Assembly: GCA_013286465.1 (NCBI GenBank)
Contig: JABDFR010000005.1
Location: 1-64,000 of the forward strand
Source of the DNA: Acidobacteriota bacterium
GTDB taxonomy: Bacteria; Acidobacteriota; Terriglobia; Acidiferrales; UBA7541
Reading direction: 5' to 3'
Length of the DNA: 64,000 nt
The position numbers were made by a program, and so were the translations under genes. Below the pieces are notes generated by a model. It was not told the origin of the DNA. It was given only the letters and a program-made list of their open reading frames with translations, and did not search any database. The number at the start of each line of letters is the position of its first letter. Within the stretch, counting starts at the first letter, position 1. Shown one piece after another: positions 46,298 through 55,027 of the stretch.

Positions 46298-46762
46298 ATG
46301 AAGAAGATCGGAGCAGCGGAGAAGCAACGGCACCCCGGCCCGTCTCCCGAAGAAGCAGCCTTGCTCGATCTGCTGCGCACGACGGACATCCTTTCCCGCG
46401 GCCTGCTGCAAGTGCTCAAGCCCGAAGATCTTTCCGGGACGCAATACAACGTCCTCCGAATTCTTCGCGGGGCTCCCGAGGGGCTGGCTTGCGGCGAAAT
46501 CGCCAACCGCATGATCACGCGCGATCCGGACGTCACCCGGCTGCTCGATCGTCTCGAAAAGCGCGGCTTGATCTCGCGGTGCCGTGAAACGAAGGACCGC
46601 CGCACGGTCATGACGCGAATCACTCCGGCAGGCTTGAAGTTATTGGCCAATCTCGACGAACCGGTGCAGTCCGCGCACCGCAGGCAGTTAGGTCACCTGG
46701 GACCGAAGCGGTTGCGAGCGTTAGCGGAACTCTTGCATATCGCCCGCAGTCGCGAGAATTAA
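46298..46762 (+). CDS. MarR-family transcriptional regulator
   Basis: 154 aa, usual length. The winged-helix core is clear: DLSGTQYNVLRIL, GLACGEIANRMITRDPDVTRLLDRLEKRGLI and the wing RETKDRRTVMTRITPAG. The recognition helix region (RDPDVTRLLDRL) is intact. There is no ribosome site, and the -10 box lies only 6 nt upstream, so the mRNA is probably leaderless. An inverted repeat in its own promoter suggests autorepression. A related half-conserved palindrome precedes the next gene (yceI), which suggests that it also controls the yceI-pirin genes. Confidence 0.93.
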   Translation: MKKIGAAEKQRHPGPSPEEAALLDLLRTTDILSRGLLQVLKPEDLSGTQYNVLRILRGAPEGLACGEIANRMITRDPDVTRLLDRLEKRGLISRCRETKDRRTVMTRITPAGLKLLANLDEPVQSAHRRQLGHLGPKRLRALAELLHIARSREN

Positions 46763-46776
46763 TTTGGACCCATTAT

Positions 46777-46792
46777 TTGTTGCAACGACTAT
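46777..46792. promoter_or_regulatory. Possible second MarR site upstream of yceI
   Basis: TTGTTGCAACGACTAT agrees with the marR operator (TCGTTATAACGAGTAT) at 12 of 16 positions and keeps its dyad symmetry. It lies 55 bp before the yceI start. Confidence 0.5.
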
Positions 46793-46846
46793 CGGGATAA
46801 CGCATCTAATCCCGAGATACGAAGTGCCAATCGAAAGGAGACTTAC

Positions 46847-47404
46847 ATGAGCGCACAAGCAACACCGCAGACCGCAACATCCACCTGGAACATCGATCCC
46901 GTGCATTCCGCCGCGGAATTCAAAGTGAAACATATGATGATTTCCAACGTGAAGGGCCACTTTACCGGCCTAAAAGGTGTCCTCACTCTGGACGAAAACG
47001 ACGTGACGAAATCCCGGGTGGAAGGCACGATCGACGTGTCTACGATTACCACTCGCGAGCCGCAGCGCGACGCCCATCTCAGGAGCGCCGAATTTTTCGA
47101 TGTGGAGAAATTTCCCACTATGTCTTTCCAATCCAAGTTGATCACCCGTGAAGGCGATGGCGAACTGGTCGTAAGCGGTGACCTCATCATTCACGGCGTC
47201 ACGCGCGAGGTTGAATTTACGGTCGAAGGGCCGACGCCCCCGGGAAAAGATCCGTGGGGAAATACGCGCCTGGGCGCCTCGGCAACCACCAAGATCAGCC
47301 GCAAGGATTTCGGCTTGAACTATAACGCCGCGCTAGAAACTGGCGGTATTCTGATCGGCGACGAGGTCACCATCACGGTAGAAGTCGAATTCGTAAAGGC
47401 GTAA
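46847..47404 (+). CDS. YceI-family lipid-binding protein
   Basis: 185 aa with AAGGAG 6 nt before the ATG. The lipocalin-like YceI fold is recognisable: TWNIDPVHSAAEFKVKHMM at the start, GTIDVSTITTREPQRDAHLRSAEFFDVEKFP in the middle, and LGASATTKISRKDFGLNYN near the end. The family binds polyisoprenoids or similar amphiphiles. No signal peptide is visible, so this copy is probably cytoplasmic, as in the non-secreted YceI subgroup. It lies between marR and pirin, a common grouping in stress or drug-response loci. Confidence 0.93.
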   Translation: MSAQATPQTATSTWNIDPVHSAAEFKVKHMMISNVKGHFTGLKGVLTLDENDVTKSRVEGTIDVSTITTREPQRDAHLRSAEFFDVEKFPTMSFQSKLITREGDGELVVSGDLIIHGVTREVEFTVEGPTPPGKDPWGNTRLGASATTKISRKDFGLNYNAALETGGILIGDEVTITVEVEFVKA

Positions 47405-47422
47405 AGCTCGCCGAGCGATGTA

Positions 47423-47444
47423 GCACAGGCACTCCTGCCTGTGC
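47423..47444. repeat. Hairpin between yceI and the pirin gene
   Basis: GCACAGGC and GCCTGTGC, perfect 8-bp arms with a 6-nt loop, 19 bp after the yceI stop. It could reduce read-through or be a dispersed palindromic repeat; it has no U-run. Confidence 0.5.
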
Positions 47445-47529
47445 ACGATGCCGGCAAAAGCATCTAGTAGAACGCATCTCAGCCGGCGATTCGACTCTTG
47501 CAATCTCGCCGCGCTCGAAAGGAAACACA

Positions 47530-48435
47530 ATGTCTCTAAGACCAGTTAAGAAGATTTTGCAAACACAACCAACTCTCGAAGGCGCGGGCGTAAAACTGCA
47601 ACGCGCCTTCGGTTTCGGCAAAACCAAGGATTTCGATCCGTTCTTGCTACTGGACGATTTCCGCAACGAGAATCCAGCAGATTACATCGCCGGCTTTCCC
47701 TGGCATCCGCATCGCGGCATCGAGACCATTACCTACGTGCTCGCCGGTTCCGTCGAACACGGCGATAGCCTCGGCAACAAAGGCAAAATGACCGCCGGCG
47801 ACGTGCAATGGATGACCGCCGGCAGCGGCATCCTTCATCAGGAAATGCCCAAGGGCGATCCCAACGGCCGCATGCACGGCTTTCAACTCTGGGCCAATCT
47901 CCCGGCCGCGCTCAAGATGACCGATCCGCGCTATCAAGACATCCCGGCCAAAGAGATCCCCGAAGTCACCGACGATGACGGCACGAAGGTCCGCGTAATT
48001 TGCGGCGATTTTTGGGGAAAGAAGGGCCCGGTAGAAGGCGTGGCCGCTGATCCGAGCTACTTGGATGTTTCGGTAGCGCCGGGCCAGCGCAAGCGCCTCA
48101 AAATCGAAACCACGCGCAACGCCTTCGCCTATGTCTTCGCAGGTTCGGGAACATTCCGCGATTCCTCGGAACCGCGCGCGGTGCTCACGGAATCAGGCAT
48201 CGATCCCAATGCCGCGCCCGTCTATGACGTCAACAATCATTCGCTGGTGCTCTTCGATCGCGGCGATGAAATCAGCGTCCAGTCCGGCGATGAAGGAATT
48301 CGCTTCCTGCTGGTCTCGGGCAAACCGATCGAAGAGCCGGTCGCCTGGTACGGTCCGATCGTAATGAACACGCAGGAGCAGATCCGCCAAGCCATGGCCG
48401 ATCTGCAAACCGGCGAGTTCATCAAGCATCGTTAA
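47530..48435 (+). CDS. Pirin-family bicupin protein
   Basis: 301 aa with AAAGGAAA ahead of the ATG. The N-terminal cupin has the metal ligands in FPWHPHRGIETITYVLAG and GILHQEM, and the pirin signature GFQLWANLP follows. The C-terminal cupin is degenerate, as is usual. Bacterial pirins have been described as quercetin dioxygenases or as partners of metabolic enzymes; which applies here is not known. It follows yceI by 125 bp with a hairpin between, so it may have its own promoter. Confidence 0.93.
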   Translation: MSLRPVKKILQTQPTLEGAGVKLQRAFGFGKTKDFDPFLLLDDFRNENPADYIAGFPWHPHRGIETITYVLAGSVEHGDSLGNKGKMTAGDVQWMTAGSGILHQEMPKGDPNGRMHGFQLWANLPAALKMTDPRYQDIPAKEIPEVTDDDGTKVRVICGDFWGKKGPVEGVAADPSYLDVSVAPGQRKRLKIETTRNAFAYVFAGSGTFRDSSEPRAVLTESGIDPNAAPVYDVNNHSLVLFDRGDEISVQSGDEGIRFLLVSGKPIEEPVAWYGPIVMNTQEQIRQAMADLQTGEFIKHR

Positions 48436-48509
48436 GCCGCAGCCCCTCGCGGATTAGCGCGCCGGATGTATAGCGCGCTGATCCGCATTACAATCCATCG
48501 CCATCCTTC

Positions 48510-50069
48510 ATGAAACCGCCATGCGATGAAGCCGTCATTCGTTCGGCGAACGCCGGTGCTCGGTGCACGCAGCAAGCCGAGCGCTGGATCCTCGCAGCCA
48601 CCATTCTCGGATCGAGCATGGCCTTCATCGATAGCACGGTCGTCAATGTAGCCCTGCCCGCCCTGCAAGCAGATCTGCACGCCACCGTCATCGGCGTGCA
48701 ATGGGTGGTCGAGTCGTACGGCTTATTCCTCGGTGCCTTGATTCTGGTTGGCGGCTCTTTCGGCGATATGTTCGGACGCCGCGCCACATTTCTCATCGGC
48801 GTCGGAGTCTTCGCGGCTGCTTCGATAGCGTGCGGATTCGCCGCCAACATCCAGCAACTGGTGATCGCCCGCAGCCTTCAAGGCATCGGAGCTGCATTTC
48901 TCGTCCCCGGCAGCCTTTCGATCATCAGCGCGAATTTTGACGAAGCAACTCGCGGCCAGGCGATCGGAACCTGGTCTGGCTTCACCGCGATGACCACCGC
49001 GATAGGGCCGGTTCTCGGCGGCTGGCTGATCGAGCACGCCTCATGGCGCTGGGCGTTCTTTATTAATGTTCCCATCGCGGCGATGGTGATTCTGATCTCG
49101 CTCCGTCATATTCCCGAAAGCCGCAATCCAGCGGGCACGAGCGTGGATTGGCTCGGCGCGGCGATCGCCACGCTCGGATTAGCGGGCGTGGTTTATAGCC
49201 TCATTGAATCGACGAACCGCGGTTGGAGCGATCCGCCGGTTTTCGGAAGCTTGATCGTGGGCGGAGCTTGCCTGGTTGGATTTGCATTCGTAGAGGCTCG
49301 GCTAAATTCACCCATGGTTCCACTGGCGCTGTTCCGTTCCCGCGGTTTCAGCGGGGCGAACCTGCTCACTTTTTTTCTGTATGCCGCTATGGGGATTTTC
49401 TTTTTCCTTTTTCCGCTGAACCTGATCCAGGTGCAGGGATATTCGACGACCGCAACCGGCGCGGCCGCGCTTCCGTTCATCTTTCTAATGTTCCTGCTTT
49501 CGCGATGGTCTGGCGGTTTGGTGGCGCGTTACGGCGCGAGAATGCCGCTCATTGTTGGGCCGCTAATCGCGGCAATCGGCTTCGCGATGTTTGCGGCGCC
49601 GGGAGCGGGAGTGAATTATTGGAAAGGATTTTTCCCGGCGTTCCTGGTGCTCGGATTCGGATTTGCGATTAGCGTGGCTCCTCTGACTACCGTGGTGATG
49701 GACGCGGTCGACCAGGAACGCGCGGGCACCGCGTCAGGCATCAACAACGCGGTGGCGCGTGTCGCCGGCGTGCTGGCCATCGCGATTCTTGGAATTGTGA
49801 TGGTGAAATTGTTTAGCTCGAGTCTGGATCGCAGTCTCGGAGCCGGCCAGATCGCGCCGGGCATTTTCGATTACATTCGATCGAACGAGATCAAGCTCGC
49901 GGGAATGGATGTGCCCTCGGGCCTAGACGCCGATACAGCCGCGCTGGTCCGCGCATCAATTTCCCATGCGTTTGTGTTTGGATTCCGGACGATCATGCTG
50001 ATCTGCGCAGGCTTGTCGGTCGCGAGTTCCGCGACTGCAGCGCTGATGATTCCCGGTAAAGCTCGTTAA
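48510..50069 (+). CDS. MFS multidrug exporter, DHA2 (14-helix, EmrB/QacA) family
   Basis: 519 aa. Motifs of the drug:H+ antiporter group: MAFIDSTVVNVALPAL in helix 1 (motif D1), GGSFGDMFGRR (motif A), and GPVLGGWLIEHASWRWAFFINVP (motif C with the helix 6 start). Fourteen membrane segments are consistent with DHA2. It exports drugs or other amphiphiles across the inner membrane. Close upstream lie marR, yceI and pirin, and MarR-controlled exporters are common. No adaptor (EmrA-like) is adjacent. The ATG lacks a clear ribosome site. Confidence 0.9.
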   Translation: MKPPCDEAVIRSANAGARCTQQAERWILAATILGSSMAFIDSTVVNVALPALQADLHATVIGVQWVVESYGLFLGALILVGGSFGDMFGRRATFLIGVGVFAAASIACGFAANIQQLVIARSLQGIGAAFLVPGSLSIISANFDEATRGQAIGTWSGFTAMTTAIGPVLGGWLIEHASWRWAFFINVPIAAMVILISLRHIPESRNPAGTSVDWLGAAIATLGLAGVVYSLIESTNRGWSDPPVFGSLIVGGACLVGFAFVEARLNSPMVPLALFRSRGFSGANLLTFFLYAAMGIFFFLFPLNLIQVQGYSTTATGAAALPFIFLMFLLSRWSGGLVARYGARMPLIVGPLIAAIGFAMFAAPGAGVNYWKGFFPAFLVLGFGFAISVAPLTTVVMDAVDQERAGTASGINNAVARVAGVLAIAILGIVMVKLFSSSLDRSLGAGQIAPGIFDYIRSNEIKLAGMDVPSGLDADTAALVRASISHAFVFGFRTIMLICAGLSVASSATAALMIPGKAR

Positions 50070-50101
50070 GCCACGCACGACTTTCTGAAAATTCCTCGTT
50101 C

Positions 50102-51508
50102 TTAGACATCGACTACTTTTCCCGGATTCATTCGGTTGTCAGGATCCAGCGCTCGCTTGATGGTGCGCATGATTTCCACGGCGTGTCCATGTTCGTCCTT
50201 CAGATATTTCATTTTCCCGGAGCCGATGCCGTGTTCCCCGGTGCAAGTGCCGGACATGCGCAGAGCTCGCTCCACCACTCGCTGCGAAAAACGAGCCGCT
50301 TCCTCGAGTTCCGATTTATTTTTGGGGTCGATCATGCACAGCACGTGAAAATTTCCGTCGCCTACATGGCCAACGATCGTCGCCGGGAACGAAAAATTGG
50401 CGAGATCGCTTTTCGTTTCCGTAATGCATTCAGCGAGGCGCGAAATTGGCACGCAGACGTCCGTAGAAAGAACTTCGGCGCCCGGGCGCAGCGCTCGCGA
50501 TGCGAAATAAGCGTTATGCCGCGCGCTCCAGAGCTGCTCCATGTCTTCCAGATTCGTTTTCCATTGAAAACCCTGCCCGCCGTGCTCGGCCGCGATGGTC
50601 TGCACAAGCTCGGCCTGTTCCCGCACATCGCGACTATTCATCCCGTGAAATTCAAAAAATAAAGTAGGGAGCACCGCAAGGTCGATTTTCGAATAACGAT
50701 TGATGGCATCGATTTGTTTCTCATCTAGAAATTCGATGCGCGCGAGCCCGACGCCTAATTGAATGCTTTCGATCACGGTTTCGACGGCGCCGCGTATGCT
50801 TTCGAACGAACAGATCGCCACGGAAACAGCTTCGGGCAAGGGATGCAGCCGCAGAGTCACTTCGGTGAGAACGCCAAGCGTTCCTTCCGAGCCTACAAAA
50901 AGATGCGTGAGATCGTAGCCCGCGGCGGATTTGCGCGCGCGCGTGCCGGTGTGAATTACAGAGCCGTCTGCGAGCACCACCGTCAGGCCCAAAACATTTT
51001 CGCTCATGGTGCCATAGCGCACGGCCGTAGTTCCGGAAGCGCGAGTGCTGGCCATGCCGCCGAGCGTAGCGTCGGCGCCGGGATCGACGAAAAAAGTTAG
51101 CCCGGTATTGTTGAGTGCTGCAACGAGCTGTTTGCGAGTGACGCCGGCCTCGACCGTGGCATCGCAATCTTCGGCGCTCACGCGCAGCACTTTGTTCATC
51201 TCGCGAAGATCGATTGTGATGCCGCCGTGCAGCGCGTTCACGTGGCCTTCAACGGATGTGCCTGCGCCGAATGGAATCACAGGAATGTGGTGCCGCGCGC
51301 TGATTTTCAGAATTTCGCTCACTTCCGCGGTGCTGCGCGGAAAGCAGACGATGTCCGGTGATGCGTGCAAATGGTAGGACTCGCCGTGGCTATGATGCTC
51401 GCGCTGCACTTCGGAAGTGGTAGCGCGCGCGCCGAGAAGCGCTTGGAGATCCGCGAGAGCGGCCTCCACAATTTTGACGTTGACCGATGAAGTCGAACCG
51501 AGTGCCAT
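50102..51508 (-). CDS. FAD-linked D-lactate/glycolate-type dehydrogenase (GlcD/DLD family)
   Basis: 468 aa from ATG 51508; a TTG at 51529 would add 7 residues, and neither has a good ribosome site. The PCMH-type FAD domain shows PFGAGTSVEGHV, FFVDPGADATLGGMASTRASG and LFVGSEGTLGVLTEV. The C-terminal half contains GHVGDGNFH and TCTGEHGIGSGK, which bind metal and substrate in this family. It resembles cytochrome-linked D-lactate dehydrogenase, oxidising D-2-hydroxyacids to keto acids. The lactate permease elsewhere in the window could supply substrate. No GlcE/GlcF subunit is next to it, so it probably acts alone. Confidence 0.88.
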   Translation of the reverse strand: MALGSTSSVNVKIVEAALADLQALLGARATTSEVQREHHSHGESYHLHASPDIVCFPRSTAEVSEILKISARHHIPVIPFGAGTSVEGHVNALHGGITIDLREMNKVLRVSAEDCDATVEAGVTRKQLVAALNNTGLTFFVDPGADATLGGMASTRASGTTAVRYGTMSENVLGLTVVLADGSVIHTGTRARKSAAGYDLTHLFVGSEGTLGVLTEVTLRLHPLPEAVSVAICSFESIRGAVETVIESIQLGVGLARIEFLDEKQIDAINRYSKIDLAVLPTLFFEFHGMNSRDVREQAELVQTIAAEHGGQGFQWKTNLEDMEQLWSARHNAYFASRALRPGAEVLSTDVCVPISRLAECITETKSDLANFSFPATIVGHVGDGNFHVLCMIDPKNKSELEEAARFSQRVVERALRMSGTCTGEHGIGSGKMKYLKDEHGHAVEIMRTIKRALDPDNRMNPGKVVDV

Positions 51509-51587
51509 AGGGATAGCTGCCAGCGTCAAAATAGTAATAAATGATGCGAGGGATTGCTCAGAAATTCACACGAAACCGTCGAAGCCG

Positions 51588-54050
51588 CTATTCCTCGGGA
51601 AGTACCGGCAGCACCATCATACTCACCGTGGAAGGATCATCGCGCAGCTTCAGATACAAGAGCGTGCCGTTAGGACGCGGCACATTGAGACTCCCGTCTA
51701 CGAAGCCCGCAGGCACCGGGACCGTGAGTTTGAATTCGGGATCGGAGGCGACCGAATCAATCAAAAATAAATTCGCGCCGCTCAATTTGCATTGCTGGTC
51801 CGGTTTGTCCGGGCAGCGAATCTCCTTGAGAGACGGAACGCGCACGAGGTTCGCAAGCGGCGTCCAGTCGCCCTTGTTACCATCCGCATCTACGGGACGA
51901 AATCGCAGCGGCCCGAATGCCGACGCTCCAAAACTCTTCGTGGGATCTAAAATCGCGAGCGCCGTCTGAGAATCCTGCAGGAGCAAATTGCCGTCAGCCT
52001 CGCTGAGCAAAATGTGAAACGATTCATCCGCAGTGGCCACTTCAATTTTCTCGCTGTGCGAAAGCCTCTCCGGAACCTCCGTCTTCACAAAAAACGAGAG
52101 CCGTCCTCCCTGCGCAAGCTCGTCCTCGCTGCCGAAGCGAATCGCCGAAAGCTGCGGCCCTCGCTGAACACTTTTGCTCAGCAGCGCGACCTTGGGGCGA
52201 GGCGGCGCGACGGTCGATTGCACGTCGAGTACTCGTCCATCCCGCAGCGTAACGCGCGCCGTTAATTTTTCCTCCGGTTGCAGCGCGTTCGTAGGCGAAT
52301 TGTTCAACGCCGCCAGTCGCAATTCGTCTTTCTGGTCGGCGCGCGTCAATTTTGCGGGGATGAAGTGGATTCCATTCAATTCGAAGCTGTCCACTTCATC
52401 AAGCCGCGTTCCCTTCAGCACGCCCTGCTGGTCGCCAGCGTTAATCGTGAAACGCTCGAGCCGCGCCACCTCCGAATACGCGCGCAGATCGAATTCGTCA
52501 GGCTCCGCCAAGCCATACTGCTTCACTTTTACTTTCACGATACCCGCAGTCTGATCCTTAAGCGGAAGTTGCAGTTCGAGCTCGTCGGCCTTGGCGGGTT
52601 TCCACGAAGTTTTCAGCTCTTCGCCGCCCGCCGCGACCACGCTGATTTTCTCGACGCACGCCGCAGCCGACGACTCCAAGTGAATCGATTCGTCGCGGCC
52701 GACAATCACCGCGTTGCGCTCGGCCGGCGGAATCACCCACTTGGTCGAATGAGCCGAACTCAACTTAAAACGTGGGCCTTCAAAAGACTCGAAGCCCCAA
52801 TGCCCGCTGAGCGTTCCTGTCTCTTCTTGATCGAGTTGGCCGGCGTGAAGCGCGCGTGTATCGATAACGAATCCGTCGCGCGCCGCGTCTGCCGCAGCCG
52901 GAAGATCGATGGCCGCTCCGGATTTGCTCTCCACATGAAGAACAAAATCGTGCGCGATGTCGCTGGCGAAGACCAGCGGCGCGCCTTCCACGGCAAGCAC
53001 CAGCGGCGATTTTTGCAAGCAAGCCACCGCATCGGTATTCCGCGCCCGCAACGGAGGCAATTGCGCGGCCTCCACCGGCGGCAGACCCACCACCAGCACG
53101 GATTTCGGCTTGTTGAACGAAGGCGGATTGTTCAAACGAAGATTCAATTCCTGCTGCTTCGGCTGCGCCAGCGCCGGTATATATTGATATTCCGCCGTGT
53201 GGAGCGTGCTCAGAATGCGCACGAGATCCACCACCGCGCCCACATACGCGCTGTAAAACCCGCCCCCGGCGATCGAAGTGCCGCTCATCGCGCCGATGAA
53301 ATCAGACGACGGCCCGGAAGTGAGAGCGTTGACCATCGATTGGCTGTGGCCGTCGTCTAGCACGAGTTGATCGCTATTCTGCGATAGGCACGGCGCTTGT
53401 TGCTCCACCGGCTTATCGAAACATTTGGGGTCGAGTTTGACGTTCAGCGCGCGAGCCAGCAGCACCGAGCGTTCCTGAAGTTCTTTCGGATCGGTCTCCG
53501 ACGTTTCCTTCACTCCACTCAAGTATTTGTCGAGCCGCAGGCGATCCAGGCTCGCCTGATTCAGATCCTGCGACGCGCGCACGAATGTCCCGGGCTTGCC
53601 GCGCACCGCCCCGCGCAGAGTACTGAAATCGCCGCCAGTCTCTGGTGCGAGAAAAAGCAGCGCTTGTTGCGCGTCAGCCGGAACCGTGACGATGATTCCT
53701 TCCTGGCGCACTTGGCGATTCCAAGTTTCGGCGCGGGTGAACCAGTTATCCGGCGGCGGATTTGTGGAGCCGCGAAGAAACGCGACGATCAGCAGATAGC
53801 GAACCGACTGGTTCTCAGGAAAATCCGGATGGATCCACAGCCGGTCGCCGGGCTGCAGGTTTGGCACGTCCGCGATCGGCAACATCTTGCCGCCCCGCGT
53901 GACAGTGATCTCCAGGCGAGGCCCGGTTAAATCGAATGCAGCAGCATCTGCTCGAGCGATTCCTGATGCAAGAAGCAGCAGTGTGAAAAGCGCGAAGACT
54001 GCTGGGAAAAAATTGCGGACTGCTGAAAAACGAAAGCCGCTAGACCCCAT
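51588..54050 (-). CDS. Large secreted protein of unknown family
   Basis: 820 aa with AGGAG about 10 nt upstream. A signal peptide (FFPAVFALFTLLLLASGIARA) is followed by beta-rich sequence without a family I recognise. An early segment (PNLQPGDRLWIHPDFP) resembles a carbohydrate- or Ig-like strand set. Two hydrophilic blocks contain paired Cys (DPKCFDKPVEQQAPCL). The middle (GAMSGTSIAGGGFYSAYVGAVVDLVRIL) is a hydrophobic, Gly-rich stretch that could be membrane-active. The rest reads like repeated beta-sandwiches. It is monocistronic or follows no close partner on the minus strand. Periplasmic or outer-membrane location is likely. Confidence 0.7.
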   Translation of the reverse strand: MGSSGFRFSAVRNFFPAVFALFTLLLLASGIARADAAAFDLTGPRLEITVTRGGKMLPIADVPNLQPGDRLWIHPDFPENQSVRYLLIVAFLRGSTNPPPDNWFTRAETWNRQVRQEGIIVTVPADAQQALLFLAPETGGDFSTLRGAVRGKPGTFVRASQDLNQASLDRLRLDKYLSGVKETSETDPKELQERSVLLARALNVKLDPKCFDKPVEQQAPCLSQNSDQLVLDDGHSQSMVNALTSGPSSDFIGAMSGTSIAGGGFYSAYVGAVVDLVRILSTLHTAEYQYIPALAQPKQQELNLRLNNPPSFNKPKSVLVVGLPPVEAAQLPPLRARNTDAVACLQKSPLVLAVEGAPLVFASDIAHDFVLHVESKSGAAIDLPAAADAARDGFVIDTRALHAGQLDQEETGTLSGHWGFESFEGPRFKLSSAHSTKWVIPPAERNAVIVGRDESIHLESSAAACVEKISVVAAGGEELKTSWKPAKADELELQLPLKDQTAGIVKVKVKQYGLAEPDEFDLRAYSEVARLERFTINAGDQQGVLKGTRLDEVDSFELNGIHFIPAKLTRADQKDELRLAALNNSPTNALQPEEKLTARVTLRDGRVLDVQSTVAPPRPKVALLSKSVQRGPQLSAIRFGSEDELAQGGRLSFFVKTEVPERLSHSEKIEVATADESFHILLSEADGNLLLQDSQTALAILDPTKSFGASAFGPLRFRPVDADGNKGDWTPLANLVRVPSLKEIRCPDKPDQQCKLSGANLFLIDSVASDPEFKLTVPVPAGFVDGSLNVPRPNGTLLYLKLRDDPSTVSMMVLPVLPEE

Positions 54051-54205
54051 TTCTGATTTGCTCCTGGGGCCGGGATGAATATGGTACTAAATCCAAAACG
54101 CACTCGGCTAACGATATACCGATTCAATTGCTAAGAATGTTCCCCAATTCGAAACTGCCAGCTGCGGATCAGCAGCGATCTCATCATCGGGAGTTGACAG
54201 CTGGA

Positions 54206-54865
54206 TTATTGGGGCAAAATCGGAAAGCCGAGCTTTTGCAATTCTCCGCGTAAGTGTTCGACGGACTGATAACGAATTCCGCGAATTCCTGCCGCGCGGG
54301 CCTGCTGCAAATTTTCCTCGCGGTCATCGATGAAAAGGGTTTCCTGCGGCGGCATTCCGAGCGCTTTAATACAAGCCTGATAGATTTCTGGCTCCGGTTT
54401 TGCACTCCGTGCTTCCGCGGAAAAAACTTGATGGTCGAAATGCCTGATCCATGTGAAATTGTTTCGCATGTGCGCGATCATATCCACCGGCATGTTAGAG
54501 AGAATTGCGGTTTTGTAGCCCCCCGAATGGATTCGCTCGAGCCAGCGAACCATCGGCTCATTGATCTCACTCCACTGATCCATATCTAGCTGGCGCACGT
54601 GTGCGATTGTTTTCGCATCGATTTTCACGCCGGATTGGGCGGCGAATTTGTGCCAGTATTCAGTTGGAGGCAGGTCGCCGCGATCATACGGTGCTCGCGT
54701 TGATTGATAGATCGGGAGGAATGTTTTCGGATCGATTTTGAAAATCGAGGCCATGCGCTCTAGGGCCTCCGTTGTGGGCTGATGGCAGAGGACTTCGCCG
54801 TAGTCCAGAATTACTGCTCGGATTTTTGGAGGGTTGGTTGGTGTGAGTTGATTCTCTCTGGCCAT
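54206..54865 (-). CDS. HAD-superfamily hydrolase (HAD-IA, YihX-like)
   Basis: 219 aa. Motif I is VILDYGEVLC: the nucleophile Asp is present but the usual second Asp (DxD) is Gly, as in the YihX/epoxide-hydrolase-N subgroup. Motif II is AILSNMP, motif III the Lys of SAKPEPEIY, and motif IV LFIDDREENL. The cap is small and helical. Relatives dephosphorylate small sugars such as alpha-glucose-1-phosphate, which would fit the glucan genes here, but the substrate cannot be assigned from sequence. It stands alone. Confidence 0.88.
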   Translation of the reverse strand: MARENQLTPTNPPKIRAVILDYGEVLCHQPTTEALERMASIFKIDPKTFLPIYQSTRAPYDRGDLPPTEYWHKFAAQSGVKIDAKTIAHVRQLDMDQWSEINEPMVRWLERIHSGGYKTAILSNMPVDMIAHMRNNFTWIRHFDHQVFSAEARSAKPEPEIYQACIKALGMPPQETLFIDDREENLQQARAAGIRGIRYQSVEHLRGELQKLGFPILPQ

Positions 54866-54923
54866 TTATTCGTTCTTTCTCGATGCTGATTTAGTGAAAT
54901 CGATTCGCGCACTGGCTTCACAG

Positions 54924-55027
54924 TAGGGGAGGGTTCTTTAGGCCCTCCCGGTTTCCGTGACGAGCGAAACGTAAAAGGCTGTGGCAAGAGAGCCGAACGG
55001 AAGGAGGGTCTAAAGCACCCTCCCCTA
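54924..55027. repeat. 104-bp element with 25-bp inverted termini
   Basis: The ends read TAGGGGAGGGTTCTTTAG.. and its near-complement (23 of 25 bp pair; mismatches at two positions). The interior has no ORF. The right end supplies the stop codon of the UPF0303 gene. It looks like a MITE- or REP-type mobile palindrome. Confidence 0.75.
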
